Of a stretch of DNA of 64,000 nt, positions 12,101 through 25,300 are shown in pieces. Origin of the DNA: Owenia fusiformis (lineage: Eukaryota; Annelida; Polychaeta; Sabellida; Oweniidae). Position 1 is the first letter of the stretch; the number at the start of each line of letters is the position of its first letter. The notes under the pieces are model-generated. The model ran no database searches. It was not told the DNA's origin and saw only the letters and a program-made list of their open reading frames with translations. The stretch spans positions 27,533,375 through 27,597,374 of the forward strand of contig CAIIXF020000005.1 in assembly GCA_903813345.2 (NCBI GenBank). The letters are read 5' to 3'. A program made the position numbers and the translations under genes.

Positions 12101-15100
12101 ATCAATATTAGTACATAAACGTGTCCAGAGAAAAAATTAAAGTAACTTCTATTGAAATTACACTTTTTGTTTTTTTATTGATAAGGTGTAGCATGCGATG
12201 GGACTGGGCATGCAATATACAAAGGTCATTTATATTGTAACCGGGCTAATACAAACAAAATAGTAAAGATCAACATAAACACTGCAAGCATTGCTCAAGA
12301 GAGAGACCTTCCTGACGCCGGTATACACAATAAATATCCATACAATTGGAGTGGTTTCTCCGACATTGATTTTGCCCTTGATGACAACGATATCATGTAT
12401 GTCATATATGGTTCTGTCAGAAGAAATGGTGATATGGTAGTGAGTAAACTGGATATGGATTCCCTTAGTATTCAACAAACATGGAGCACTACAATTAAGA
12501 AAAAGAGCGTCGGAAATGCATTTGTATTAGGAGGAGTACTTTATGTGTTAAACAGTTACAACAACCCAACTCACATTTCTTACAAATTTGACCCACAAAC
12601 TAATACCCAATCGCCTCTTGGACCGTCTGATATTCCTTATGAGGGACCAATGACAGGATATCTCACCCAACTTGCCTATATGCCTGGTACGGGGCTACTA
12701 TATGTCTGGGATAATGGTAATATACTTAAGGTACCTATTGCCTTCAACAGTTCGGGACTTACAACTTTGAGACAAACATCTGAAGTATCGACTATCCAAA
12801 CATACCCAACATCTGAAGTTTCTAAATATCCGACTACCCCAGGCTGCAGTAAGTATGCCGTTCTTCAACAGTCTCATGATAAACCATTTCATATATTTTC
12901 CTTTTTGGTTTTGCAATTTCAAAGATTACTTTCATAGCAGGTCTTTAAAACTGATTTAGTACTATTTTTCTCTAAAAAGAGGAAGGGATAGCATTACCCA
13001 TAGACAATGACTCAACAGTAAGATTGAAGTGATCTGTTTATTATTATCTTCTCTTAAAAAGATATAAATAGACAAACCACAACTGCCATATTCATATTAA
13101 TGACATTGTCTCTACCAATAAGAATAATTCTTAAATTATAGATGGTGGTAATTGCGACGTTGACATTGGAAATGCAATAAATGTGACATCTGGTTTTGGT
13201 ACACATGGCTGGTGGTCAGTAGATCCTGGCACACCGGGTTCAAGGGTTTGGGTGATACGTGGATATGGCTGGAACGATAGGACAACATTACAAGAATATG
13301 CAAACGAAATTGAATTGCGCAAAAACAATTCAATGCGTTCAACAACCAACATTGCAGGTAAAAACAAGTTTAGAGCGCTTAACATAACATTGCTACCTTT
13401 AGCCATTAGAAATATGTCTTTGTGTAGTTATACTTCATATAAAGCGTTGTCCTTATTCAACCTACATTTTAAGCATCAAATTACTATTCCCTGAATTTCG
13501 CCACTCATCATGAAATGTTCAATTTAAAAATTGATATAACGGGCTGAGCTTCTAGGAGAAATGAAACAAAAAGCTGCTTGACAGGATAAATAAAAAAGAA
13601 TCTCTAATAGAACATTAATTATAACCTACCCAAAGAAATGCATATTTTCTTTTATTGGATTCACGATTTTTGATTCTTTTACTGATAAGGTGTAGCATGC
13701 GATGGGACGGGGCACGCAATATACAAAGGCCATTTATATTGTAACCGAGCTAATACAAACAAAATAGTAAAGATCAACATAAACACTGCAAGTATAGTCC
13801 AAGAGAGAGACCTTCCTGACGCAGGTGTTCACAATAAATACGCATACCAATGGGGCGGTTTCTCCGACATTGATTTTGCCCTTGATGACAACGATGTTAT
13901 GTATGTCATATATGGTTCTATCACAAGAAATGGAAACATGGTAGTGAGCAAACTGGATCGGAATTCCCTTAGTATCCTACAAACATGGAACACTACAATT
14001 AAGAAGAACAGCGTTGGTAATTCATTTGTATTGGGAGGAGTACTTTATGTGTTAAACAGTTACAACAATCCAACTTACATTTCTTTCAAATTTGACACAC
14101 AAACTAATACTCAATCGCGTCTTGGACCGTCTGATATCCCTTATAAGGGACCCATGAAAGGATATCTTACTCAACTTGCATATATGCCCGGGAGAGGGTT
14201 ATTGTATATCTGGGATAATGGTAATCTACTCCAGGCACCCATTGCCTTCAACAGTTCTGGACTGACAACGTTGGGACAAACATCCGAAGTATCGACTATT
14301 CATACATATCCAACATCTGAAGTTTCAACCAAAACTACCCCAAATTGTGGTAAGTAGGCAGATAAATAGTAAATAGTGCCATGATAAACCATTTCATATA
14401 TATCTCACTTTTTAATTTTGCAATAACAAAACGGAAAGATTTGAAGCGTATCAGAATATATGGACCCTTATAGACTTATTCAGCTGATAGTCTCTAAAAC
14501 TCTTCAGAATTAAATTATAATGATAATTTTTTGGGGTGGGGTTTATATTTAGTATGCCATTAATTTGTGCTTCAAAGGCACTAACTCTACAGAAAAATGG
14601 CAATAACAATCAATCTGTTTTATCTTCTCTTTAAGAAGATATAAATATAGTATTAAGACAAACAACTTCAACCATTTTAAAATCGACCTTCAGATGTAGT
14701 GTATTTGGAATACAGCAAGATTAAAATCATTTCTTAAATTACAGATGGTGGTAACTGCAACGTTGACATTGGAAGTGCAATTAATGTGACATCAGATCTG
14801 GGTACGCATGGCTGGTGGTCAATAGATCCAGCTACACCAGTGTCAAAGGTTTGGGTGATACGTGGTTATGGCTGGAACAACATATCAATATTACAAGAAT
14901 ATGCAAACGAGGCTGAACTGAAGAAAAGGAATCCTATGCGTTCAATAACTAATATTGCAGGTAAAACCAGTCTTACCCATTCACACCGGACACCCAGAAA
15001 ACGGCTCCAGCAAAAGTCATTGTCACAAATGGCGATATATGGTTAATAATGTACCTTGGACAGTACAATAACACTGAAAAATTTATAAGAGGGTCTCTGT

Positions 15101-16433
15101 ACATGCCATTGAACAACATTTTACGTTGTTGTATACACATATTTTTTCGACGTCAATTTTAAAGCGACACAAATGACATCATACATTTACAGTTAAACTC
15201 CATGTACTTTGAGACTATCAGTATTACCAACCATGAAGAATATTTCTTCAATATTCTTTAGTTAGAGATATACAGGGCGATCACTAAGTTCTGGGAATTT
15301 ATCTGTTATTTCATTATTTTTCAACCAATAAACTTGATGTATAAAACTTTTCTTAACATAATCATAATTCTCTATGGGACACTCCAAGCAAGTATTATCT
15401 ATGCCTACTATTCCCTCACTGAGACTATGACACATGACCCCAGCCTGTCCTATTTCCCATTTCTTATCCAAATTGCTGCTATTCTTCCATATTACATGCA
15501 TTTACATTTGTAATTAAATTTATGTATCTTATAGCTTAGCCTATAATGCTTTATAAGCGATTGGCAAGCCATTCTTGTAAAACATGATTATGATGAAATA
15601 AATTGATAATGTATAAAAAAAATAAAAAAATGTATAAAGCTTGGCAGATCGAAAATATTTTTGATTAATTATTGTAAGCTTTGATGTGGTCCGTTTGAGC
15701 TGTTGTTGATGTCAAATTAAAGATAAGGTTCTTATTAATACATTGTACATTCTATAAAATTCAAATAAAAGTCTTTATTCTACCCAAAAACATTGAAAAT
15801 ACGCAAAGTGGATCTTTAAAGGATGAACTTGTTTTTTATTTTTTAGTGTTGCATTTTTTAGGTGTTGCATGTGACGGAACTGGACACGCAATATACAAAG
15901 GTCATTTATACTGCAATAGAGCTGCAACAAATAAAATGGTGAAAATTAACATGGACGCTGGAAGCATTGTCCAAGAAAGAGACCTTCCAGATGCCGGTGT
16001 CCACAATAAATACGCATATCAATGGGGCGGTTTCTCTGATATTGACTTTGCCCTCGATGACGACGATGTTATGTATGTAATTTACGGATCTTTGGGTAGA
16101 GGTGGAATTATTGCAGTGAGTAAACTGGATAAGGAATCTCTTAGTATCCTACAAACGTGGTACACGACACTCAGAAAGAATGGAGCCGGGAATGCATTCA
16201 TGGTAAAAGGAGTGCTTTATGTGTTAAACAGCTACAGCCGACCAACTCACATTTCATACAAATTTGACACAAATACCAACACAGGCACAACTCTCAGATT
16301 GACTGATATTCCATATAACGGACCAAGCAATGGTTATCTTACTCAACTCGCTTATATGCCCGGGTGGGGCTTACTATATATTTGGGACAAAGGTCTTCTA
16401 CAGAAGGTACCGATTGGCATTAGTGGTTCATAG
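6102..16433 (+). CDS. Olfactomedin gene 1: secreted triple-OLF protein, 1100 aa, ten exons
   Basis: Exons: 6102-6137, 7304-7328, 8278-8459, 10210-10726, 11682-11897, 12186-12848, 13142-13357, 13690-14349, 14745-14960, 15862-16433. Phases are consistent and the sum is 3303 nt. Residues 1-20 form a signal peptide (MGLSAAVRILAVVTLVTFL). Residues 21-158 are charged and helical. Residues about 161-234 are a Cys/Pro/Thr stalk of CPTQEP-type repeats. Three OLF domains follow (254-546, 547-838, 839-1100), each beginning GTHGWW and carrying DIDFALDD, GNAF or GNSF, LYVLNSY and a final YMPG..LLY.WD. OLF proteins are usually secreted glycoproteins with one such domain that act in cell adhesion or the extracellular matrix. 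Three in one chain is unusual. All three are of one subtype (type I, ending QLAYMPG). The start was chosen from the signal peptide shared with the paralogues. Confidence 0.84.
6351..7137. mobile_element. Non-autonomous DNA transposon with CTATCACACCAAACT termini, in intron 1 of gene 1
   Basis: CTATCACACCAAACT at 6351 and AGTTTGGTGTGATAG ending at 7137 are perfect 15-bp inverted termini around 787 bp of non-coding DNA. The interior is a loose array of words such as ACGTTC and ACGTCC about every 20 bases. No target duplication is clear, so the superfamily is not assigned. Fragments lie near 4079-4345 and 5195-5480. Confidence 0.65.
8554..9065. mobile_element. TIR element, 512 bp, CAC termini, 5-bp target duplication (intron 3 of gene 1)
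   Basis: The ends CACCCCGGATTACGG.. and ..CTATTCCGGTGTG are parts of inverted repeats of about 75 bp that include ACAAATGGCGG.CATAACC. The flanks carry a direct repeat ATGTG (8549-8553 and 9066-9070). A second copy lies at 21201-21722. The 118-codon open frame inside has no recognisable domain, so the element is non-autonomous. Confidence 0.8.
9590..10120 (+). repeat. Long fold-back repeat in intron 3 of gene 1
   Basis: The stretch 9772-9920 (GAACC..ATTGGAACAAAAC..) is mirrored by about 9960-10080 (..GTTCCAACAAGGTTCGG), giving arms of more than 100 bp around an A/T-rich centre. A second copy in opposite orientation lies at about 22850-23550. Flanking sequence beyond the palindrome is also shared by the two copies, so the mobile unit is larger than the core. 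Confidence 0.6.
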
Positions 16434-16523
16434 GACTCCACACTGTAGTAAACAATACATACAACCATTATTTTCGTGACTTGATCACGTGATGTCAAAA
16501 TAATTTGTATCAATGATCATCTA

Positions 16524-16529
16524 AATAAA
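16524..16529 (+). terminator. Candidate polyadenylation signal of gene 1
   Basis: AATAAA lies 91 bases after the gene 1 stop codon. Possible counterparts for the paralogues are 27513-27518 (gene 2), 39466-39471 (gene 3) and the TAATAAATAAA near 51360 (gene 4). Confidence 0.5.
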
Positions 16530-17192
16530 TACAAATGATTTAATTACCCTTTGCACATTCTGATTCATCTGGGCCTCTCTCTCTCTAAAGCTTGTATTTC
16601 AAGGGATGGTAGAGACTTTGTATCCCACAATGCGTTTTGAATGACTTTAGTTTCTTAGTCAAATTGTTTCCTTCTAGATCTTCAGTTACCAAAGCCCATG
16701 ATTTTGCCTTGATCAAAATGAGAGTTACTTGGCTTGATCCTCAGCGGTTCTAAAACATATCGAATTGATTGTCAAAATGATTCCAATCGTTATGATCATA
16801 AGCTAAATAGTTCATTTTGATGATTCGGCGATTCTACTAATCAAGTCATAGTTGACACTTTAGGCCCTGGAATACGTATATAAATTATTTAAAAGTGTCC
16901 TAGTACAGTGTTATGTGTAGTAAAACAATTTTAAACATCTTTAAAAACATTGCTTCCAGCCGTTGCCGACTTATAAAATTGAATTTCCAAGATTAATACA
17001 TTATGCAATAAAACAATGATAAGGAATTGGATTCAGTCTTCCCTTCCACCCACCATCTTGGATTTCCAAGGTATGATGTTTTCATTAAATCAAACTGGGA
17101 AACGAGTATGTCCTTCCGTTAAAAGAAGATATCTTTACCAAGGTTGATGGTACTGTTAGATTGATTATGTGGAAAAAGAATTTGAAAGGACG

Positions 17193-17541
17193 ATTCTCGG
17201 TTTGGAGAACGAAGTTCATCAATCTAAATGAGCATTATCCCTGCTTCGGACAAATTTGATTTTTTTTACATAATATAGATTTAAATGTCTTCTTATGAAT
17301 AGTCATAATTTATTTTGGGAAATATTTCTAGATGTTTCAAAAAAAAATTAGCGCAGTACACTGATGAACTCTTTTCCCAAATCGAGACTTGTATTTTATT
17401 GAATCGGTCTAATTGAGCGTTATACCTGCTTCAGACCAATTTGTTATTTTTACATCTTGTAGATTTAATTGTCCTCTTTTGAATATTCATAATTTAATTT
17501 GAGTAATATTAGCCCAGAAGACTGTTCTCCAAACCGAGAAT
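17193..17541. mobile_element. Short TIR insertion private to unit 2, with internal duplication
   Basis: ATTCTCGGTTTGGAGAAC (17193-17210) is inverted at 17524-17541. Between them a block of about 120 bp occurs twice in direct orientation (about 17221-17340 and 17398-17530). The corresponding place in unit 4 (near 42025) has no such sequence, so it inserted after the units separated or was lost there. Confidence 0.55.
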
Positions 17542-17584
17542 ACTGTATATTCAAAATTTTAGTTTTTCATATGTATGGACTTTA

Positions 17585-18688
17585 CAGGGTGGGCCAAAAA
17601 ACAGCACCTAACTTTAAATCAGGATAAAAATACGTTCAATATGGTACATTGACTTATATATCATTTTAAAGGTAATACATTTTCAAACAATTTGGTATAT
17701 AACACTATGACATGAAATCAATGGTAAAAGTATATTATACTTAATTCGGAGGTTGGGTTGCTATTTAAAGTCTCTAGGTTTTAGGGAGAAAACAGTAAAT
17801 CATTGGAATTATGTAAACCTTTTATTCATAGAATATTATTTTGTTAGGTGAATACATGTTTGTATATTTGCAGCATTTGTGACTAAACTTTATATGTTTA
17901 TATGTTTATGAGTTTCAGTGTTGTTTGTTATCAATAAGTACTCAAAAGAGGTCTGTTAAAAGACATAAACGTATATATGTGGTGAGGATTTTGTTTTTCA
18001 ACAAGACAGTGCTTCGTCCAAAAGATCAAAGAAGACATTGACATTCCTTCACGAACAAGGTGTCAATTTGACTGATCCAGATGCTTGGCCACCGAACAGC
18101 CCTGATGCTAATGAGGCGGATTACCATACATGGAGCCATCTCAAGGAAATGGTGTACAATCACGAGTATCCAATAAAAAGTAGTGATGAGCTGAAACGCA
18201 GAATCCTAAAGCACTGGAATGTATTGCAACAGAAATCTGTCAATAAGGCTATTGATAGATGGCGCTACAGCTTGAAGCTTATTTTTGACGCAGAGGGGGA
18301 GAGCATATTGAGCAATTGTAATAATAGTTATTGAAATTAAAAATGTTATTAAACAACACTGAAATTCATAAACAATAAGTTTAGTCACACAATGATGCAA
18401 ATATACAAGCATGTATTCACCCAACAAAATGAAATTCTTTAAATGAAAAGTTTACATAATTCCAGAGATTTACTGTTTTGTTTTCTCCCTAAAATCTAGA
18501 GACCTTAAAAAGCAACAAAGCCTCCGAAATAAGTATAATATACCTTTACTACTGATTTTATGACATAATGTAATATACCAAATTGTTTAAATATTTAACC
18601 TTTAAAATGATATAAGTCAATGTACCATATTGAAAGTAACTATTTTTATCCTGATTTGAAGTTGGGTATTGTTTTTTGGCGCACCATG
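17585..18688 (+). mobile_element. Mariner-like element with very long TIRs and a transposase fragment (unit 2)
   Basis: The ends CAGGGTGGGCCAAAAAACAG and ..TTTTTTGGCGCACCATG are flanked by TA. The inverted repeats run about 340 bp (17585-17925 against 18350-18688). Between them, 18038-18334 encodes a C-terminal transposase piece with GVNLTDPDAWPPNSPDAN and a downstream D-Y-H pair. The frame in this copy is shorter than in units 3 and 4, and the first catalytic Asp region is absent, so it cannot move by itself. Confidence 0.82.
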
Positions 18689-18773
18689 TATATCCGACGG
18701 CAGAAGTAGATATATCGTCGCTAACGGAAGTACAATATAACCTTTGGATCTCCTACTGTCAATAGACTACAAC

Positions 18774-19105
18774 CACTGGCGGATATGGGGGGGGGGCCCA
18801 GGGGCCCGGGCCCCCCCCCCTTGGGTGGGCCCAGAAAAAAAAATTGTGCCCAAAAAAAATTTTGAGCCTAAAAAGGCTTTAAGGCCCCAAAAAGTAGGCC
18901 TTTTTGGTCATAAATTGGCCTTGTAAGGCCTTATTTGTTAATTTTAAGCCAAATTTTAAAGAAAATGGGCCTCAAAATTTCAAAATTTGGGCCCACTTTT
19001 GGGTTTATGGGGCCCAAAATTTTTTCCCGCGCAAGCGCGGAAGTTTTTTTCTCAGACCACAAGTTTGGGCCCCCCCCCCCTTGTTGGTTCCCAGATCCGC
19101 CCCTG
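18774..19105. mobile_element. G/C-run-rich TIR insertion, 332 bp, ACAAC target duplication
   Basis: The termini CACTGGCGGATATGG and ..CCAGATCCGCCCCTG form imperfect inverted repeats, and ACAAC flanks both sides (18769-18773, 19106-19110). Units 3 and 4 show the empty site (GACTACAACTGTATAG near 31577 and 43436). The interior has long G and C runs and GGGCCC words. The GGCGGAT terminus resembles many hAT-type MITEs, but the apparent duplication is 5 bp, so the superfamily is left open. Open frames inside are composition artefacts. Confidence 0.75.
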
Positions 19106-19358
19106 ACAACTCTATATAGTATACCAGACATAGTATCGACTACCAGATACTAAAATTAAACAAAAAGAGAACATTGCAGGAAGTTGGTAGAAGGGGAATC
19201 ATTTAGTATTGCCACTGATAGAATGCATAAACGAGAGTGTGCATAGAGAATAAGAAAATTGTTGTGTTGACGCAAACGACTCATTAAAATTAGCCCAGTA
19301 AGTTTGGATCAATAGTTCATACTTCACAGAGTGATATATACACTTATCGTTCAGGACC

Positions 19359-22300
19359 ATGAGTCTATCAGTAGCCCTACGAATACTAGCAGTGGTACGT
19401 AACTTTTTTTTGTTCATTTATTCTTTTAATCCTATTGTTGCAACTGGGAGTTGAAGAAAACAATTTACATTCCCCTCAAAATGTTTGATGAAACTTTGAG
19501 CTGAGGTAAACAATTTACAGTCCCCTCTAAATTTTTGGCAACTTTGAGCCGAGGTAAACAATTAAGACTCCCCTCCAAATGTTTGATGCAACTTTGAACT
19601 GAGGTAAACAATTTACACTCCACTCTAAAGTTTGATGCAACTTTGAACTGAGGTTAACAATTTACACTCCGCTCTAAAGTTTGATTCAACTTTGAACTGA
19701 GGTAAACAATTTACACTCCGCTCCAAATGTTTGATGAAACTTTTAACTGAAGCAAACAATCTACACTCCCCTCCAAATGTTTGATGCAACTTTGGACTGA
19801 GGTAAACAATTTACACTCTGCTATAAATGTTTGATGAAATTTTTAGCTGAAGTAAACAATCTACATGCACTCCCCTCCAAATGTTTGATGCAACTTTGGA
19901 CTGAGGTAAACAATTTACACTCCGCTCTAAATGGTTCATGAAACTTTGAGCGGAGGTAAATAATTTACACTCCCCTCCAAATGTTTGATGCAACTTTTAG
20001 CTGAAGTAAACAATCTACACTCCCCTCCAAATGTTTGATGCAACTTTTAACTGAGGTAACAATTTACACTCCACTCTAAAAGTTTGATGCAACTTTGAGC
20101 TGAGGTAAACAATCTACACTCCCCTCCAAATGTTTGATGCAACTTTTAGCTGAAGTAAACAATCTACACTCCCCTCCACATGTTTGATGCAACTTTTAAC
20201 TGAGGTAACAATTTACACTCCGCTCTAAAAGTTTGATGCAACTTTGAGCTAAGGTAAACAATTTACACTGCCCTCCAAATGTTTGATGCAACTTTTAGCT
20301 GAAGTTAACAATCTACACTCCCCTCCAAATGTTTGATGCAACTTTGGATTGAGGTAAATAATTTACACTCCCCTCCAAATGTTCAATGCAACTTTGAACT
20401 GAGGTAAACAATTTACACTCTCCTCCAAATGTTTGATGCAACTTTGAATTGAGGTAAACAATTTACACTCCGCTCTAAATGTTTGATGCAACTTTGAACT
20501 GAGGTGTAAACAATTTACACTCCCCTACAAATGTTTGATGCAATGTTGAGCTGAAGTAAACAATTTAAACACCCCTATAAGTGTTTGATGCAACTTTGTG
20601 CTGAGGTAAACAATTAACACTTATCTTGAAATATTTGATGCAACTTTTAGCTAAAAGTAAACAATTTACACTCCCCTCCAAATGTTTGATGCAACTTTGA
20701 GCTGAAGTAAACAATTAACGCTCCCCTCCAAATGTTTGATGCAACTTTGAGCTGAAGTAAACAAATGTTTGATGCAACTTTGAGCTGAAGTAAACAATTA
20801 ACACTCCCCTCCAAATATTTGATGCAACTTTGAGCTGAAGTAAACAATTTACACTCCCCTTTTGTCTAACTTGAGGAATGAAACAAAGATTCAAGCATTG
20901 CTCAATATAATATAATTACGATTGGTTTAAATATCATAACACGAGCAACATAATGTTAAAGTTCATTCTTTGTAGGTTGCTTTTGTTGCATTTCTGCATG
21001 GTAAGTATTCTTTTGACTATATATTAATAACTATGTGAGAATAACAGGAATTATGTAACCACTATCTTAAAATGGACTATGTTATCCTTCCATGACTAAC
21101 GATACTGCAAATAAATTATAAATGTATGTTCTAAATGTTTGCATGTGAAAATGTCGAGGTCATTTCCACAACTGTTACTCTCCACAAATACAGCCTCTAT
21201 CACCCCGGAATAGCCTGACTACGGTAAAGTCAGATACCGTTGTCACAAATGGCGGACATAACCGTCGCTTTAATTAGATTTTCATAACCTGTATGTTTAA
21301 TAGAGCACCTAGACTAAATTCCTTTGGAACAACAATCAATCAGAGTGCCTTAATACTCATTATACAGTTAATCATGTTCTACCATCGAAATAAAGTCTTA
21401 AATTTAAACGATGTAAAATGAGATACAGGACAACGGACACTGTAATTACCATATGCCGTTGTCTATCTAAATTACTCAAATTCACATTCCGTTGTCATTG
21501 ACGATATCGAAGACGCTATAATGTGGCGATTCACGACCCAATTTGATGGAAAATGGGATTTCATGTGATACATTATCACAAGAGGTTAATGCATGCACAG
21601 AATTAGCAACGATAAAATCCCATGAAATGAGGACCAAGTGATTAAACAGTTGAAGCGACGGTTATGTCCGCCATTTGTGACAACGGTATCTGACTTTACC
21701 GTAATCAGGCTATTCCGGTGTGTCTATGTTCATATTTGATTATTCTGTTTTATATTTCCATCATATAACGTGGCTGATAATGCAAATGCCCTGCCACTAA
21801 CACATCTTCTTTGTATAAAAAGGTAGAATAAATTGATTTGTTTGCATGGTAAAGATAAATATGCTGTTGGACAGAAAACGGACAACGAAATCCATCCAAG
21901 GCTGGTAGAGTTGGCTAGAATAGCAGTCGAACTGAAACTAGACTTAGAAAGAGTCACGGAGACATTTGAAAATAAATCATCCTGGAAAACAGTAAAAAAG
22001 TGGTCAGGCGTGGCAAAGTCGATGGTCTTGTATATGCTGGTGAGAGCATGATATAAGAGTTTAATTTTTATCATAAACGCACAATTATTATTTTTTATTC
22101 TTTGACTAAGTGATAGATTATCGATTTTTAAGTTTGACTCATGATGATTCATGCTTTCTTTCGTTCGAACGTTCTAACCGTTCAGGTTGCAGCATTATTT
22201 CTTTTTAACTGATCAAAAATAATTCATTCCATAATACTATTTCAACAGTCCACTTTATTTTAGACAAAATCGTCCCAATTTGCAAGTACATCACCTCAAG

Positions 22301-25300
22301 GCTCAGTACAAGCAACTGCCATTCGAATATTTAGGCGAGATATCTTGAAAGAACTTCATTTGATCCTCAAAAATATGAAGAAACAAAAGTCGAAAGCAGA
22401 CAAGATGAGCTTCCTAGCCAATAATAAACGTTTATGCAATAATCTTAGGGAATGGATTAATGATCATACTGTATCATCGTCGAAAACAAATGCGGAACAG
22501 CCATGTCCGACACAGCCCCGTCTGAATTCGAATCAAGAACAATGTCCGACATGCCCCGTCCAAGAAGGAGGCCAGGTATTGTTCACCGATACCCCAGTCT
22601 CTTCTAAACAGACATTGGAACAAACATCTCGTCCACTGATTGGAACTATTCCAAAATGCAGTTAGTATATCGGTTCATCTTTAAAAGTACCATTCCATAT
22701 ACATGTACTATACATTGTATATATGTTTTTTTGCTTTTGGAATAAGACGACGTAACATATTGATGCGTATCAGAATGTAGGAGCACCATCCTCGACTCGT
22801 TCAACGGAGTCTCAGAAAGGATAGGTTTCGATATGGAGAACTGAATTCAACAATGTTTTTCTCTTAAACCAATCATTGAAAACATTCTGTAAAAAAACAT
22901 GGTATTTTATGTAATGTTGACTGATTGACAACAATTTTATGCGAAAATTATTTAGAAATATTTTATATAACTGTTTTCGTTAACATTTTTTGTTTTTTAG
23001 TGCAATTGTTTTTGCTCCTTTCTACCAATTCTTGAGAATAAAATAAAATGTATTTCCGAACCTTGTTGGAACAAAATAGCATATACAACATGTTTTTAGA
23101 CCTCTCAATATTAAAGTTATTCAAAGGAATTTTTGGTTGATTTAAAAAAAGTATTCAAAAAATTAAACAAAATCCTCCCAAAATAGAGAAAAATCAAGAA
23201 AAACCCTTTATTTCATTAACAAGATACTTTTTTAAAATCAACCAAAATTTCCTTTGTACAATTACAATATTGAGAGACCTAAACATGTTGTGTTTATGTC
23301 GTTTTGTTCCAATGAGGTTCGGAAAGATGTTTCATTTCACTCTGGAAACATGAGACCAAGAGCAAAACAAGTGTTTGATGTGTTTTTTAAAACAATATAG
23401 ATGAAAGTATGTATATCTATTTCAAATTATAGTGTTACCATTCAAAAGATGGCCATTAAATTGACAATTAATAAGATTTTCAGAAATTTTTGATGACTGG
23501 TTTAAGAGAAATGTGTGTTCAAAAAGTTCGCCATATCGATACCCATTCTTTCAGAATCCAATTATAGATAAAACGTCAAGGTCATGTAATATCTAATTTT
23601 TGACTCATTTCGTTCCATATTTCCCTATAGATACGATTGGGAGAAATTAATTATTCTGCTTTGTATTTAAGATCGTAAGGAATATATTTACAGTTTAAGT
23701 GTACATATTGCTTGAAATTTCGTCATCCCCTCCATCCGGGCCCTAGATTTGATTCTGACTTTAAATAAGAAGATATAAACGGACAAAGTGCTATCAGCCA
23801 TCGACCTGGTGTCTATGGTATTCCGGATCATTGAGAATTGCTTTCGTCATGTTTTGAAATCAATTTTTATCACAGGATTCACAAAGACGCAAATTTGTTC
23901 AACATGTGACGTCGACTTTGGAAATGCAATAAATGTGACAGGTCTGGGTACGCATGGCTGGTGGTCAATAGATCCGGGTACACAGGGATCAAACGTTTGG
24001 CTGATTCGTGGCTATGGCTGGAAGAATAGATCAACATTGAAAGAATATGCAAACGAAACAGAACTGAAGAAAAGGAATCCAACGCGTTCAATAAAAAATA
24101 TCGCAGGTAAAATCAATGTCCGAAATAGCAATACTACCTGGTCCTTTTATATTGTCCTTATATAAATGGTGTACTTATTTTTAATAAAAGGAGTCACATG
24201 TGGCGGAACTGGACACGCAATCTACAAAGGTCATTTATATTGTAACCGAGCTAATACAAACAAAGTAGTGAAGATCGACATAAACACTGAAACCATTGTC
24301 CAAGAGAGAGTCATCCAAGATGCCGGTTCCCAAGATGAATATACATACGACTGGGGTGGTTTATCTAACATTGATTTCGCCCTTGATGACAACGATGTTA
24401 TGTATGTCATATACGGATGTTTTAGTAGAGCTGGAATTATGGCAGTGAGCAAACTTGATATGGACTCTCTTAGTATCCTACAAACATGGTATACGTCAAT
24501 TAGTAAGAATAAGGTTGGGAATGCATTCATAGTAAAAGGAGTGCTTTATGTGTTAAACAGCCACAGCAAACCAACTTATATATCTTACTTTGATACAAAT
24601 ACCAATGCAAACACAACTCTGAGAGTGACTGATATTCCATATAACGGACCAAGCAATGGTTATCTTACTCAACTTGCTTATATGCCAGGGACAGGCTTGC
24701 TATATGTTTGGGACAACGGGCTTCTACAGAAGGTGCCAATTAGGTTCAACAGTTCGGGAAAAGCATCTACTTTACAGTTTGGTAAGTAGTGGAATTACAT
24801 AAAATAATTTTGATTTATCAGATTTGTTTATCCAATGGTTGATTTGGTATTACTCGAAAACAAGATCAAGAATGCATTGTGATGTGTCAAATTATTTTAC
24901 CACACTTAAAAGTGCTTCATTGTCATTATTTTGTGCGAGTGGGTGCCACAACTTAGCTAGTTTCAGATAAGAATGGAAGTATATTTTTTCCTAGGAGAAC
25001 ACAGAGGGGCGATATCGTACATAGGCAATGCGATTGATGTTGCATCTGGATATGGCAACATTGGTTGGTGGTTTAAAGATCCCGTTGATTCAACAGTTTG
25101 GCTTGTGCGCAGCTACAAGAGGAACACTGTGATAGAGAAGTATTCCAATGAGGCGTCCCTTTCAGGGAGCCCCATAGAAAAAATTGATTTAGGTATTTCC
25201 ATGGGCCCATGGTATTTCTTAATAATGTAAATAAAGCCTAGACAGGATCGGTTAAGCTCAGAGACTTTAAGTTCAGAGATAGTTGTTCCGGTGACTGATG

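Noticed and set aside
15262-15501. 79-codon minus-strand frame beside CAGGGCGATCACTAAGTTCT in intron 9 of gene 1
   Set aside because: The end looks like one terminus of a mariner-type element, but no second terminus or transposase motif was found.
18744-19153. Several open frames in the GGGCCC-rich stretch
   Set aside because: They lie inside a TIR insertion with extreme composition, and no domain is present.
19811-20847. Antisense open frames (KLHQTFGGEC... type) across the minisatellite
   Set aside because: They result from a repetitive sequence without stops in one frame. They have no start context, conservation or domain.
19449-20860. Minisatellite as a CRISPR-like array
   Set aside because: Monomers are contiguous 50-bp tandem repeats without unique spacers, in a eukaryotic intron.
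24973-25230. Alternative start MEVYFFLGEHRG just before exon 7 of gene 2 (also in genes 3 and 4)
   Set aside because: The ATG lies in the polypyrimidine tract of intron 6. The hydrophobic residues come from the tract, and the phase-1 splice fits better.
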